Below are positions 19,938-28,757 of a stretch of DNA of 64,000 nucleotides, piece after piece (the first letter of the stretch is position 1; each line of letters begins with the position of its first letter). A program made the translations under genes and the position numbers. The notes under the pieces were generated by a model. That model was not told the origin of the DNA. It saw nothing but the letters and a program-made list of their open reading frames with translations, and made no database searches. This stretch comes from JAFKFH01 sp017307375 (lineage in GTDB: Bacteria > Pseudomonadota > Alphaproteobacteria > Ferrovibrionales > Ferrovibrionaceae): the NCBI GenBank assembly GCA_965229335.1, contig OZ245874.1, positions 2,666,001-2,730,000 on the forward strand, read 5' to 3'.

Positions 19938-20428
19938 TGGCGATGTCGCCAGAACAGCGCGTGGTCCTCGAGGACGTAACGCAGTTCATCTATCGCGAGG
20001 CGCGCCTGCAGGACGAACACCAATACGACGAATGGGAAGCGCTATGGGCGGATGACGGCATCTATTGGGTGCCGGCGAACGGTGACGACATCGATCCGGA
20101 AAACCAGATGTCGATCATCTACGACAACCGGTCGCGGATCGCCTTGCGCATCAGGCAGTACCACACGGGCAAGCGCTATAGCCAGACGCCGCAATCTCGC
20201 CTGCGCCGGCTGGTGTCGAACGTGGAATTGCTGTCCGATGACGGCCGCGAGATCGTGGCAGCCGCCAATGCCCTGTTGTTCGAATCGCAAATCCGCGGCG
20301 ACGTGCTGTGGGCATCGCGCAACGAATACGTGCTGCGGCGCGAGGGCGAAGATCTGCGCATGGTGCGCAAGAAGGTGATGCTCGCCAACAACCACACCGC
20401 CCTGTTCTCCATGGCATTCCTGATCTGA
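19937..20428 (+). CDS. Ring-hydroxylating oxygenase, beta subunit
   Basis: Small subunit of 163 residues, of the usual length, with a SnoaL-like cone fold inferred from family. Typical features are the start (VTQFIYREARLQDEHQYDEW, then ALWADDGIYWVPA), the central RRLVSNVEL and the C-terminal VRKKVMLANNH region. It has no catalytic residues and stabilises the alpha3-beta3 assembly. The 1-nt overlap with the alpha gene indicates coupled synthesis in equal amounts. Confidence 0.92.
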   Translation: MAMSPEQRVVLEDVTQFIYREARLQDEHQYDEWEALWADDGIYWVPANGDDIDPENQMSIIYDNRSRIALRIRQYHTGKRYSQTPQSRLRRLVSNVELLSDDGREIVAAANALLFESQIRGDVLWASRNEYVLRREGEDLRMVRKKVMLANNHTALFSMAFLI

Positions 20429-20438
20429 GGCTGATCGA

Positions 20439-21263
20439 ATGACCCAGCACAATTCCCCGACCGTCCTGGTCGGCGACGGCCCGGCGCTGCTGTCGCTGCA
20501 TCCCGACGGTGTCGCCCATATCCGCCTGAACCGACCGGACGCCGCCAACGGCCTGAACCTAGAGCTGCTGTCGGCCCTGCATCGGGTGATCATGCAGGTG
20601 CACGGCGAGCCCCGTGTCCGCGCCGTGCTGATATCGGGCGAAGGCCGGAATTTCTGCGCCGGCGGCGACGTCCACACCTTCCTGTCGAAGGGCGAGGATC
20701 TGCCGGCCTATATCCGGGTCGCCACATCCTACCTGCAGCAGGTGGCGGCGGGCCTGATCCGGTTGAATCCTCCCGTCGTGTCTGCGGTGCAGGGCTTTGC
20801 CGCGGGCGGCGGCGGCATGGGGCTGGTCTGTTCCTCGGATTTCGTCGTCGCCGGACGATCGGCGAAGTTCCTGGCCGGGGCCACGCGGGTCGCCATGGTA
20901 CCCGATGCGGGCGTTTCCGTGACGCTGACCCAACTGGTCGGCATGCGCCGGGCGATGGAAATCCTGATGCTCAACCCCCAGATCGACGCCGCCGAGGCGC
21001 TGGGCATGGGGCTGGTCACGCGGGTCGTCGATGACGATGCCCTGATGGACGAAGCCCTCGCCCTGTCGCGTCAACTGGCCGCCGGGGCACCGGCCGCGTT
21101 GGCCAGCACCAAGCGATTGTTGTGGAGCGGCCTGGGCCAGGGCGTCGAAGCCGCGATGCCCGAGGAAAACCATACCCAGGCGGTGCTGTCGGGCATGGCC
21201 GATGCACGCGAAGGGCTGGCTGCCGTCATCGAGAAGCGGTCGCCCCGCTTCATGGGCCGCTAG
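20439..21263 (+). CDS. Enoyl-CoA hydratase/isomerase family protein (PaaG-like)
   Basis: Crotonase-fold protein of 274 residues. The CoA/oxyanion-hole segments are FCAGGDVHTF and GFAAGGGGMGL. Neither of the two glutamates that catalyse water addition in classic hydratases is in place. Instead the segment VAMVPDAGVS carries an Asp at the position used by PaaG-type isomerases. A double-bond isomerase or ring-CoA-modifying role is therefore more likely than simple hydration. GAGG lies 8 nt before ATG 20439, and the gene follows the oxygenase subunits in one operon. Confidence 0.88.
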   Translation: MTQHNSPTVLVGDGPALLSLHPDGVAHIRLNRPDAANGLNLELLSALHRVIMQVHGEPRVRAVLISGEGRNFCAGGDVHTFLSKGEDLPAYIRVATSYLQQVAAGLIRLNPPVVSAVQGFAAGGGGMGLVCSSDFVVAGRSAKFLAGATRVAMVPDAGVSVTLTQLVGMRRAMEILMLNPQIDAAEALGMGLVTRVVDDDALMDEALALSRQLAAGAPAALASTKRLLWSGLGQGVEAAMPEENHTQAVLSGMADAREGLAAVIEKRSPRFMGR

Positions 21264-21267
21264 GGCC

Positions 21268-21999
21268 GTGCCGGTGGCGGGACAGCGCGCCCTGGTGACG
21301 GGCGGTGCCAGCGGCATCGGGGCCGGCATCGCGCGGATGCTGGCGGCTGAGGGCGCGGCCGTGGTGGTGGTCGATCTGCAGGGCACGGCGGCGGCCGACC
21401 TGGGCATGAGCATCGGTGGCGTCGGCATCGGCCTCGATGTCACCGACTTCGACGGTGTCACGGCGGCGGTGGCGGCACACGGGCCCTTCGATATCCTGGT
21501 GAATTGCGCCGGGGTCGACCAGCACGCGTTCTTCACCGATACGGGGCCCGCCGATTGGCGGCGCCTGCTGGCGGTGAATCTTGAGGCGGTATTGAACACC
21601 ACCCACGCCGTGCTGCCGGCGATGCGTGCCGCCGGTTATGGCCGCATCGTCAATGTCGGGTCCGAAGCTGGCCGGCTGGGGTCCAGGGGCGGTGCGGTCT
21701 ATGCGGCGGCCAAGGGCGGGGTCATCGCCTTCACCCGCTCGATCGCGCGCGAGAACGGGTCTAAGGGGATCACCGCGAACGTGGTTGCCCCCGGCCCCAT
21801 CGATACGCCCCTGTTGCAGCAGGCGGTGGCGCAGGGCGGATCCAAACTGATGTCGGCGATGTCGGCCGCAACCCTGGCCGGCCGGCTGGGCACGGTCGAC
21901 GAAGTCGCCGCGGTCGTGGCCTTCCTGGCCTCGCCGCAGGCCAGCTACGTGACCGGCGAGGTCCTGGGCGTGTCGGGCGGCATGGGGTGCGGCGCATGA
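21268..21999 (+). CDS. Short-chain dehydrogenase/reductase (BadH-like)
   Basis: NAD(P)-dependent SDR of 243 residues with TGGASGIG cofactor motif, NCAG, the catalytic Ser in VNVGSEA, and YAAAK. The stretch GRLGSRGGAVYAAAKGG, followed later by NVVAPGPIDTPLL, resembles BadH, the 2-hydroxycyclohexanecarboxyl-CoA dehydrogenase, in my recall. It could oxidise a ring hydroxyl on a CoA ester, or act as the cis-diol dehydrogenase after the oxygenase. No ATG is available; GTG 21268 starts four nt after the preceding stop. The gene ends in an ATGA overlap with the esterase gene. Confidence 0.88.
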   Translation: MPVAGQRALVTGGASGIGAGIARMLAAEGAAVVVVDLQGTAAADLGMSIGGVGIGLDVTDFDGVTAAVAAHGPFDILVNCAGVDQHAFFTDTGPADWRRLLAVNLEAVLNTTHAVLPAMRAAGYGRIVNVGSEAGRLGSRGGAVYAAAKGGVIAFTRSIARENGSKGITANVVAPGPIDTPLLQQAVAQGGSKLMSAMSAATLAGRLGTVDEVAAVVAFLASPQASYVTGEVLGVSGGMGCGA

Positions 22000-22931
22000 C
22001 CTCCGGTGTCGATCCCGCCGTCGAGGCGGTCATTGCCCGCGTCAAGGCCGTCTATGGCCGCTGGCGGCGCGATACGCCGGTCGCACGGATGCGGGCCGAC
22101 TGGGACGCGCTGTTCGGCGCGGCGGTCGATGCCACGGTCGTCGAAATCGATGCCGGCGGCGTGCGCTGCCAGTGGATCGTGGCGCCGGGCGCGCGGGCCG
22201 ATCGTATCGTCCTCTATTTCCACGGCGGGGGTTTCCAGGTCGGGTCGCTCAGGTCCCATCTGGACCTGATGGCCAGGATATCGGCCGCGGCGCAGGCTCG
22301 CGTGCTCGGCGTCGATTATCGTCTGGCGCCGGAACATCGCTACCCCGCGGCGCATGAAGATGCCCGCACCGTCTATCAATGGCTGCTGGGCCAGGGCGTG
22401 CCGGCGGGCCGGATTGCCGTGGCGGGCGATTCCGCCGGGGGCGGCTTGGCCCTGTCGCTGCCGCTGTGGCTGCAGCAGAGGGACATCGCGCAGCCTTGCG
22501 GTGCCTGGACCATGTCGGCCTGGACAGACCTTACCGCGTCGGGCACGGCCTATCAGTCGCGCGCCGGCCTCGATCCGATCCATCAGCGGGGGATGATCCT
22601 GGCCATGGCGGGCAATTTCCTTGGGGCGGGCGCGGATGCCGCCGACCCGCTGGCCTCGCCGCTGTTTGCAGCCCCGCATCAGCTGGCGGCGCTGCCGCCC
22701 GTGCTGCTGCAGGTCGGCGCGCGCGAGACGGTGGTCAGCGATTCCGAGGATTTCGCGGCCCGGGTCGCGGCCGCCGGCGGCACGGCCGAATTGCAGGTCT
22801 GGCCCGGCATGATCCACGTGTTCCAGCAGTTCGCGGCCGACCTGCCGCAGGCCCGCGCGGCAATCGCCCGGGGCGGACAATTCCTGGCGGACCAGTTCGA
22901 TGCCGCCCGCAACAAAGAAAGCACGACATGA
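21996..22931 (+). CDS. Alpha/beta hydrolase, hormone-sensitive-lipase family esterase
   Basis: Cytoplasmic esterase of 311 residues. The oxyanion motif HGGGF and nucleophile elbow GDSAGG, with the later GMIHVFQQF histidine region, mark the HSL (family IV) esterases. It may open a lactone or ester formed in the pathway, or release a substrate ester; the sequence does not say which. ATG 21996 overlaps the SDR stop (ATGA) and its own stop overlaps the next start in the same way, so four consecutive genes are coupled. Confidence 0.88.
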   Translation: MTSGVDPAVEAVIARVKAVYGRWRRDTPVARMRADWDALFGAAVDATVVEIDAGGVRCQWIVAPGARADRIVLYFHGGGFQVGSLRSHLDLMARISAAAQARVLGVDYRLAPEHRYPAAHEDARTVYQWLLGQGVPAGRIAVAGDSAGGGLALSLPLWLQQRDIAQPCGAWTMSAWTDLTASGTAYQSRAGLDPIHQRGMILAMAGNFLGAGADAADPLASPLFAAPHQLAALPPVLLQVGARETVVSDSEDFAARVAAAGGTAELQVWPGMIHVFQQFAADLPQARAAIARGGQFLADQFDAARNKESTT

Positions 22932-24388
22932 TCGGGATTACCGGCTTTGGCGGTTATGTGCCCCGCCTTCGTTTCCTGCGCCAGGCGGCCGGCCAGGCCA
23001 ATGCCTGGTACGCCCCCGGCCTCGCCGGCCGCAAGGGCACGCGGTCGCTGGCCAACTGGGACGAGGACAGCATCACCATGGCGGTCGCGGCGGCACGCGA
23101 CTGCCTCGGCCCGGCCGAGGCGCGCGACGGCGTGCGCAACCTGGTCCTGGTGTCCAACACCCTGCCGTTCGCCGAGCGGCTGAACGGCGCGGTCGTGGCC
23201 GGCGCGCTGACCCTGGCCGACGATACCGACGTCGTCGACATGGGCGGGTCGCAGCGCGCCGCCTTGTCGGCGGTCGACCTGGCGGTCGGGCGCGTCGCGG
23301 GCGGGCAGGGCGATGTGCTGGTGCTGGCCGCCGATGCACGCAAGGCCCGGGCCGCCAGCCCCCAGGAACTGGACTACGGCGATGCGGCCGCCGCCATCCG
23401 CATCGGCCACGATGGCGTGCTGGCCGAACTCCTGGGCAGCGCCGTCCGATCGGTCGATTTCGTCGACCATTTCCGCGCGACGGGCGAGGATGTCGATTAC
23501 CACTGGGAAGAACGCTGGGTCCGCGACGAGGGCATCACCAAGCTGATGCCCGGCGTGATCGGCACGGCGCTGAACCGGGCTGGCGTGGCCGCCGGGGAGG
23601 TCGACCATTTCATCTTCCCTTCCAGCTTCGCCAAGATGGATGCGCAACTGGCCAGGGCTTGCGGCATCCGGGCCGACGCGATCGTCGATCCCCTGTTCGA
23701 CCAGATCGGCGACAGCGGCCTGCCGCACGGCCTGCTGCTGCTGGCCCATGTACTGGAGCGGGCAAAATCCGGCCAGGTGATCTTGGTGGCCCAGTTCGGC
23801 AGCGGTGCCCAGGCGCTGGTTTTCCGCACGACCGACGCGATCGGCGCCTTCCGCCCGGCCCGTGGCGTAGGCGCGTGGCTGGCCCGTGGGGTCGAGGAGC
23901 GCAACTACACCAAGTTCCTTGCCTTCAAAGGCCAGTTGCAGCTGGAGCGCGGCATGCGCGGCGAGCAGGACAAGAAGACCGCGCTGTCGACCGCCTGGCG
24001 CCATCGCGACGCGCTGCTGGGCCTGGTGGCCGGCCGCTGCGAAGTCACGGGCAGCGTGCATTTCCCCCCGTCCCGCCTGTCCTATGACCAGGGCAAGCCG
24101 CTGCAGGATACCCAGAAGCCGCACAAGCTGGCCGATCGGGCCGCCTGCATCCTCTCGTGGTCGGCCGAATACCTGTCCTATCACCCGGCGCCGCCGCATC
24201 ACTACGGCCAGATCGATTTCGAGGGCGGCGGTCGCGTGCTGATGGACTTCACCGACCTCGATGTCGGCGAGGTCGATTCCGGTACGGCGATGGAGATGGT
24301 CTTCCGCATCAAGGACACCGACGAACGGCGGCATTTCACCCGCTATTTCTGGAAAGCCACGCCGGTTCGCGCTGCAGGCGCCCGCTAA
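22928..24388 (+). CDS. HMG-CoA-synthase/thiolase-superfamily protein fused to a DUF35 OB-fold domain
   Basis: Protein of 486 residues. Residues 1 to about 335 have the HMG-CoA synthase/KAS III fold (ITGFGGYVPRLRF, YGDAAAAIRIG, FGSGAQALVF). The C-terminal part is a DUF35-type domain (RCEVTGSVHFPPSRL, then an OB-fold). Where synthases have the acyl-accepting Cys, this protein reads VVDMGGSQRAALSA, with no Cys. The KAS-like His and Asn positions also appear replaced (GDSGLPHG). The DUF35 zinc ribbon keeps only one Cys. It may therefore be a non-acylating partner of the thiolase encoded next, or use other chemistry. Whether these losses are normal for its close relatives is unknown to me. Confidence 0.8.
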   Translation: MIGITGFGGYVPRLRFLRQAAGQANAWYAPGLAGRKGTRSLANWDEDSITMAVAAARDCLGPAEARDGVRNLVLVSNTLPFAERLNGAVVAGALTLADDTDVVDMGGSQRAALSAVDLAVGRVAGGQGDVLVLAADARKARAASPQELDYGDAAAAIRIGHDGVLAELLGSAVRSVDFVDHFRATGEDVDYHWEERWVRDEGITKLMPGVIGTALNRAGVAAGEVDHFIFPSSFAKMDAQLARACGIRADAIVDPLFDQIGDSGLPHGLLLLAHVLERAKSGQVILVAQFGSGAQALVFRTTDAIGAFRPARGVGAWLARGVEERNYTKFLAFKGQLQLERGMRGEQDKKTALSTAWRHRDALLGLVAGRCEVTGSVHFPPSRLSYDQGKPLQDTQKPHKLADRAACILSWSAEYLSYHPAPPHHYGQIDFEGGGRVLMDFTDLDVGEVDSGTAMEMVFRIKDTDERRHFTRYFWKATPVRAAGAR

Positions 24389-24398
24389 GGAGGCCACC

Positions 24399-25601
24399 AT
24401 GGCACAGGGTATCAAGGACAAGGTCGCCATCCTCGGCATGGGCTGCAGCCGGTTCGGCGAGCGGTGGGACGCCAGCCCCGAAGACCTCATGCTGGAAGCC
24501 TACAACGAGGCGATGGCCGATGCCGGCATTGTGCCCGATCAATTGGGCGCCGCCTGGTATTCCACCCATATGGACGACGTCGGTACAGGGCGCGGCGGCA
24601 CGCCGATGAGCATCGCGCTGCGCCTGCCCAATATCGGCGTCACCCGCGTCGAGAATTTCTGCGCCGGCGGGTCCGAGGCAGTGCGCGCCGCGGTCTATGC
24701 GGTGGCGGCGGGTGCATGCGACATCGCCCTCGCCTTGGGCGTCGAGAAGCTGAAGGACACGGGCTATGGCGGCCTGCCGATGGCCCAGGTCGGGACCTTC
24801 ATTCCGCAATGGTATCCGAACGCCGTGGCGCCGGCCAATTTCGCCCAACTGGCCAGCGCCTATCGTACGCGCCACGGCATCGATGCCGACCTGCTCAAGC
24901 GCGCGATCTCGCATGTCTCGATCAAGAGTCATGCGAACGGGTCGAAGAACCCCAAGGCCCATCTGCAGAAGCCGATCACCGAAGAACAATGCCTGAGGGC
25001 GCCGATCATCGCCGCGCCGCTGGGGCTGTTCGATTGTTGCGGCGTGTCCGACGGCGCGGCCGCCGTCATCGTGACGACGCCGGAAATCGCCCGCGCGCTG
25101 GGCAAGACCGACCTGGTCACGTTCAAGGCGCTGCAGCTGGCGGTATCGAACGGCTGGGAACTGCAATCCAGCGAATGGGACGGCAGCTACGTCCACACTG
25201 CCCGCATCGCCGCCCGCAAGGCCTATGCCGAGGCCGGCATCACCGACCCGCGCCGCGAACTCAGCATGACCGAGGTGCATGACTGCTTCTCGATCACCGA
25301 GCTGGTGACGATGGAGGATCTGGGCCTGTCGGAACCGGGCCAGGCGGTGCGCGACGTGCTGGACGGCGTCTTCGACGCCGACGGCGCGCTACCTTGCCAG
25401 ATCGACGGCGGCCTGAAATGTTTCGGCCATCCGGTCGGGGCCAGCGGCATCCGCATGCTGTATGAAATCTATCTGCAGCTTCAGGGCCGGGCCGGTGTGC
25501 GCCAGCTGGCGGCGCCGAAGACCGGGCTGATCCACAATCTGGGCGGCCAGCCGTCGCAGAATGTCTGCTCGATCTCCATCGTCGGGCTGGAGGGCGTCTG
25601 A
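24399..25601 (+). CDS. Thiolase (SCP-x type acetyl-CoA acyltransferase)
   Basis: Thiolase of 400 residues that would cleave a 3-ketoacyl-CoA with CoA. The nucleophile lies in ENFCAGGSEA, the active-site His segments are VHDCFS and GHPVGASG, and the C-terminal segment is NLGGQPSQNVCS. The arrangement matches the SCP-x/SCP2 thiolase branch, which often acts on branched or steroid-side-chain acyl groups and works with DUF35 partners. ATG 24399 follows AAGGAGG at 24387-24393. Immediate coupling to the DUF35 fusion gene suggests a complex. Confidence 0.9.
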   Translation: MAQGIKDKVAILGMGCSRFGERWDASPEDLMLEAYNEAMADAGIVPDQLGAAWYSTHMDDVGTGRGGTPMSIALRLPNIGVTRVENFCAGGSEAVRAAVYAVAAGACDIALALGVEKLKDTGYGGLPMAQVGTFIPQWYPNAVAPANFAQLASAYRTRHGIDADLLKRAISHVSIKSHANGSKNPKAHLQKPITEEQCLRAPIIAAPLGLFDCCGVSDGAAAVIVTTPEIARALGKTDLVTFKALQLAVSNGWELQSSEWDGSYVHTARIAARKAYAEAGITDPRRELSMTEVHDCFSITELVTMEDLGLSEPGQAVRDVLDGVFDADGALPCQIDGGLKCFGHPVGASGIRMLYEIYLQLQGRAGVRQLAAPKTGLIHNLGGQPSQNVCSISIVGLEGV

Positions 25602-25603
25602 AG

Positions 25604-26395
25604 ATGGATGAGCCCGTGGTCCTGCTGGACCGGCCGGCCGACGGCGTCGCCCGGCTGCTGATCAACCGGCCGGACAAGCGCAACGCCATCGACTTCGCGG
25701 TGCGCGAGCAGTTGGCCCGGTATATCCGGCAAATCCATGCCGATGCCGGTACGCGCGCGGTGGTGCTGGGCGGCGTCGGCGGCATCTTCTCGGCCGGCGG
25801 CGACCTGCCCAGCATGCTGGGGCTGGACCAAGCGCAGGCACGCGCCCGGATGCAACATATCCAGGGGCTGTGCCGGCTGGTCGGCACGCTGCCCATTCCG
25901 GTGGTCAGTGCAATGGAAGGCATTGCGGCGGGAGCGGCCGTCGGCCTGGCCCTGCTGGGTGATTTCATCGTCGCCGCGCCGAACACGAAGATCCTGTTTC
26001 CGTTCCTGAACCTTGGATTGGTTCCGGACTGGGGGCAGTTGCTGACCTTGCCGCGCCGGATCGGCATCGGTCCGGCCCGCCGTATCCTGACCAGCGGCGA
26101 GATCGTCAGCGGCGAGGAAGCCCTGCGGCTCGGCCTGGCCGACACGCTGGTGCCGGGTGACGAGGTAATGGCGACAGCGGTCGAGCGCGCGGAAAAGCTG
26201 GCTCGATTGCCGATGGAGGCGTTCAGCCGGATGAAATGGCGGCTGAACCAGCCGTCGGATTCGCTGGCCGAGGAACTGGCCCGCGAGGAAACCGACCAGG
26301 CGATCTGCCTGGTGAGCGCTGATTTCGACGAAGGGTATGCGGCCTTCCGCGACAAGCGGAAGCCGAACTTCGTCCAGGCCCCGAGCATTCCATGA
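25604..26395 (+). CDS. Enoyl-CoA hydratase/isomerase family protein
   Basis: Crotonase-fold protein of 263 residues with SAGGDLPSM and GIAAGAAVGLALLGDF segments. Both hydratase glutamates are replaced (Val in the AGAAVGL segment, Phe in LFPFLNLGLV), and LVPDWG again carries the isomerase-type Asp. It is a paralogue of the 20439 and 43023 gene products. It starts two nt after the thiolase stop and ends in an ATGA overlap with the next paralogue. Confidence 0.87.
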   Translation: MDEPVVLLDRPADGVARLLINRPDKRNAIDFAVREQLARYIRQIHADAGTRAVVLGGVGGIFSAGGDLPSMLGLDQAQARARMQHIQGLCRLVGTLPIPVVSAMEGIAAGAAVGLALLGDFIVAAPNTKILFPFLNLGLVPDWGQLLTLPRRIGIGPARRILTSGEIVSGEEALRLGLADTLVPGDEVMATAVERAEKLARLPMEAFSRMKWRLNQPSDSLAEELAREETDQAICLVSADFDEGYAAFRDKRKPNFVQAPSIP

Positions 26396-27177
26396 GCCGC
26401 GCGACACCGCCCCGTCTGGTCGTCACGGCCCACGACGCCGCGGTCGGCATCGTCAGGCTGAACCGGCCGGAGAAACGCAATGCGCTGGACCTGGCGATGC
26501 GGTCGGCAATCGCCGATGCCGTGCGGATGCTGGATGATGATCCGACCGTTCGGGCGATCGTCGTCACCGGCGGCGACACGGTCTTTGCCGCCGGCGCCGA
26601 CCTCAATCTGCTGGTCGACAAGGGGGCGCAAGCGGTCGCCGATATCGACCTGGGGCAATATTGGGCGCCGGTGGCGGGATGCGGCAAGCCGGTCATCGCC
26701 GCGGTCAGCGGCTTTGCGCTGGGCGCGGGATGCGAACTGGCGCTGATGTGCGACTTCATCGTGGCCGACGCCACCGCGCGGTTCGGCCAGCCCGAGCTTG
26801 GCGTCGGCATCATGCCGGGCGCCGGCGGCACCCAGCGCCTGGTGCGCAGCGTCGGCAAGCAGGTCGCCAGCCTGATGCTGCTGACGGCCGAGCCGCTGAC
26901 CGGCGAACGTGCCTTCCAGCTGGGCCTGGTCGCCGAACTGGCCGAACCGGGCAAGGCGCTGGAGCGCGCGGTCGCGCTGGCGCACAAGGCGGCACGCATG
27001 CCACCGAAGGCCGTCGCCGCCACCCGCCGGGTGCTGCGCCAGGGGGCGGACTTGGCCCTTGATGCGGCGCTGGCGCTGGAGCACCGCGAATTTCTGCTGC
27101 TGTTCGACACGGCCGACAAGACCGAGGGCATGCGGGCCTTCCTGGACAAGCGCAAACCGGTATTCGAGGGCAGGTAG
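26392..27177 (+). CDS. Enoyl-CoA hydratase with both catalytic glutamates
   Basis: Protein of 261 residues. GFALGAGCELALMCDF and FGQPELGVGIMPGAGGTQRL contain both glutamates that activate water in rat mitochondrial enoyl-CoA hydratase. Of the four crotonase paralogues in the island, this is the only one that reads as a standard hydratase. It probably performs the beta-oxidation hydration step before the dehydrogenase encoded next. Its start overlaps the preceding stop by ATGA. Confidence 0.92.
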   Translation: MSRATPPRLVVTAHDAAVGIVRLNRPEKRNALDLAMRSAIADAVRMLDDDPTVRAIVVTGGDTVFAAGADLNLLVDKGAQAVADIDLGQYWAPVAGCGKPVIAAVSGFALGAGCELALMCDFIVADATARFGQPELGVGIMPGAGGTQRLVRSVGKQVASLMLLTAEPLTGERAFQLGLVAELAEPGKALERAVALAHKAARMPPKAVAATRRVLRQGADLALDAALALEHREFLLLFDTADKTEGMRAFLDKRKPVFEGR

Positions 27178-27182
27178 GATCC

Positions 27183-28697
27183 ATGACAGCGAAGATCATG
27201 ATCGGCGTCGTCGGCGCCGGGACTATGGGGCGTGGGATCATCCAGCTTTATGCCCAGGCCGGCCACCCCGTCCGCTGCGTCGACGCTCAGCCCGGTGCCG
27301 CGGCCAAGGCGGTCGCCGGGGTTGCGGACATCCTGCAACGCCAGGTCGACAAGGGCCGGCTGACCGCCGATGCCCTGTCGGCCATCGTCGGGTCGATGCA
27401 TGCGGCTGACGGCCTGGAAGCCTTGGCCGATTGCGGGATCGTCATCGAGGCCATCGCCGAGGATCTGTCGGCCAAGCGCCAGTTGTTCGGCGCGCTGGAA
27501 GACATCGTCGGCGCCGACGCGATCCTGGCGACCAATACTTCGTCCCTGACCGTGTCCGAGATCGCTGCGGCCTGCCGCAACCCCGAGCGGGTGGCGGGGC
27601 TGCATTTCTTCAACCCCGTGCCGCTGATGAAGGTGGCCGAGGTGGTGGCCGCGGTGCGCACCGGAGCGGCCGTGGTGGAGACCCTGCGATCGGTCACCGA
27701 GGGCGCCGGTCACCGTGCTGTCGTTACCGCCGACCAGCCGGGGTTCCTGGTCAACCATGCCGGGCGCGGCCTCTATACCGAAGGCTTGCGGATCGTCGAG
27801 GAACAGGTCGCCTCGGCCGCCGATGTCGATGATGTGCTGCGCGAGGGCATGGGCTTTCGCATGGGGCCGTTCGAACTGCTGGACCTGACCGGTCTGGACG
27901 TTTCGTCCAGGGTGATGGCCTCGATCTACGAGCAGTTCCAGCAGGAGCCGCGCTTCCGCCCCTCGTCGCTGGTGGCGCCGCGCGTCGCCGCCGGGCTGTT
28001 CGGCCGCAAGACCGGCGAGGGCTGGTATCGCTATGTCGATGGCGCGCAGGTCCGGCCGATCCGGGCTGCGCCGCCCCGCCCGGTGGCGGGCCTGAAGGTC
28101 TGGATCGAGCCGGGCGCGCCGCAGGCGGCCGAGTTGCAGGCCCTGGGCGGGCAGGCCGGCGCGATCGCGGTGCCGCAGGCGGCGGATGCCGATCTGGCGA
28201 TCGTCCAGCCATGGGGCGAGGATGCGACCACGGCCAGCCTGCGGCTTGGCGTCGATCCCGCGCGCTGCGTCGCCGTCGACCCGCTGGTGCCGGTCGAACG
28301 GCGCCGGACCCTGATGCTGAGCGCGGTGACCGGGCCGGCCGTGCGCGATGCAGCGCTTGCCCTGCTGGGCGCCGACGGGGTGCCGGTGACCGTCATCAAC
28401 GACAGCGTCGGGTTCATCGCCCAGCGCGTGATGGCCACGATCGTCAACATCGCCGCCAACATCGTCCAGCGCGGCATCGCCGGCATCGCCGACCTGGAGG
28501 ATTCGGTGCGGCTGGGCCTGGGTTATCCGCATGGGCCGCTGTCCTGGGGCGATCGGATCGGCGCGGCGCGGATCGCGGCGATCCTGCGGGGCCAGATGGC
28601 GGCGACCGGCGATCCGCGCTATCGGCCCAGTCCGTGGCTGGTCCGCCGCGTCGCGCTGGGCCTGCCGCTGACGACGCCGGAGGCGGCGCGGCGCTGA
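27183..28697 (+). CDS. 3-hydroxyacyl-CoA dehydrogenase (PaaH type, two C-terminal domains)
   Basis: NAD-dependent enzyme of 504 residues. The dinucleotide site is GVVGAGTMGRGI, catalytic-domain motifs are TNTSSLTVSE and GLHFFNPVPLMKV, and two copies of the C-terminal 3HCDH domain follow (about 185-285 and 400-490). The length matches PaaH rather than short FadB2-type enzymes. It would oxidise the hydroxyacyl-CoA made by the preceding hydratase and feed the thiolase. AGGTAGG precedes ATG 27183. Confidence 0.93.
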   Translation: MTAKIMIGVVGAGTMGRGIIQLYAQAGHPVRCVDAQPGAAAKAVAGVADILQRQVDKGRLTADALSAIVGSMHAADGLEALADCGIVIEAIAEDLSAKRQLFGALEDIVGADAILATNTSSLTVSEIAAACRNPERVAGLHFFNPVPLMKVAEVVAAVRTGAAVVETLRSVTEGAGHRAVVTADQPGFLVNHAGRGLYTEGLRIVEEQVASAADVDDVLREGMGFRMGPFELLDLTGLDVSSRVMASIYEQFQQEPRFRPSSLVAPRVAAGLFGRKTGEGWYRYVDGAQVRPIRAAPPRPVAGLKVWIEPGAPQAAELQALGGQAGAIAVPQAADADLAIVQPWGEDATTASLRLGVDPARCVAVDPLVPVERRRTLMLSAVTGPAVRDAALALLGADGVPVTVINDSVGFIAQRVMATIVNIAANIVQRGIAGIADLEDSVRLGLGYPHGPLSWGDRIGAARIAAILRGQMAATGDPRYRPSPWLVRRVALGLPLTTPEAARR

Positions 28698-28757
28698 CCC
28701 GCGCCATCCGCGGCTGATCTGTCGCCAATCACCAAACAACATCCGGGAGAAACGTTC

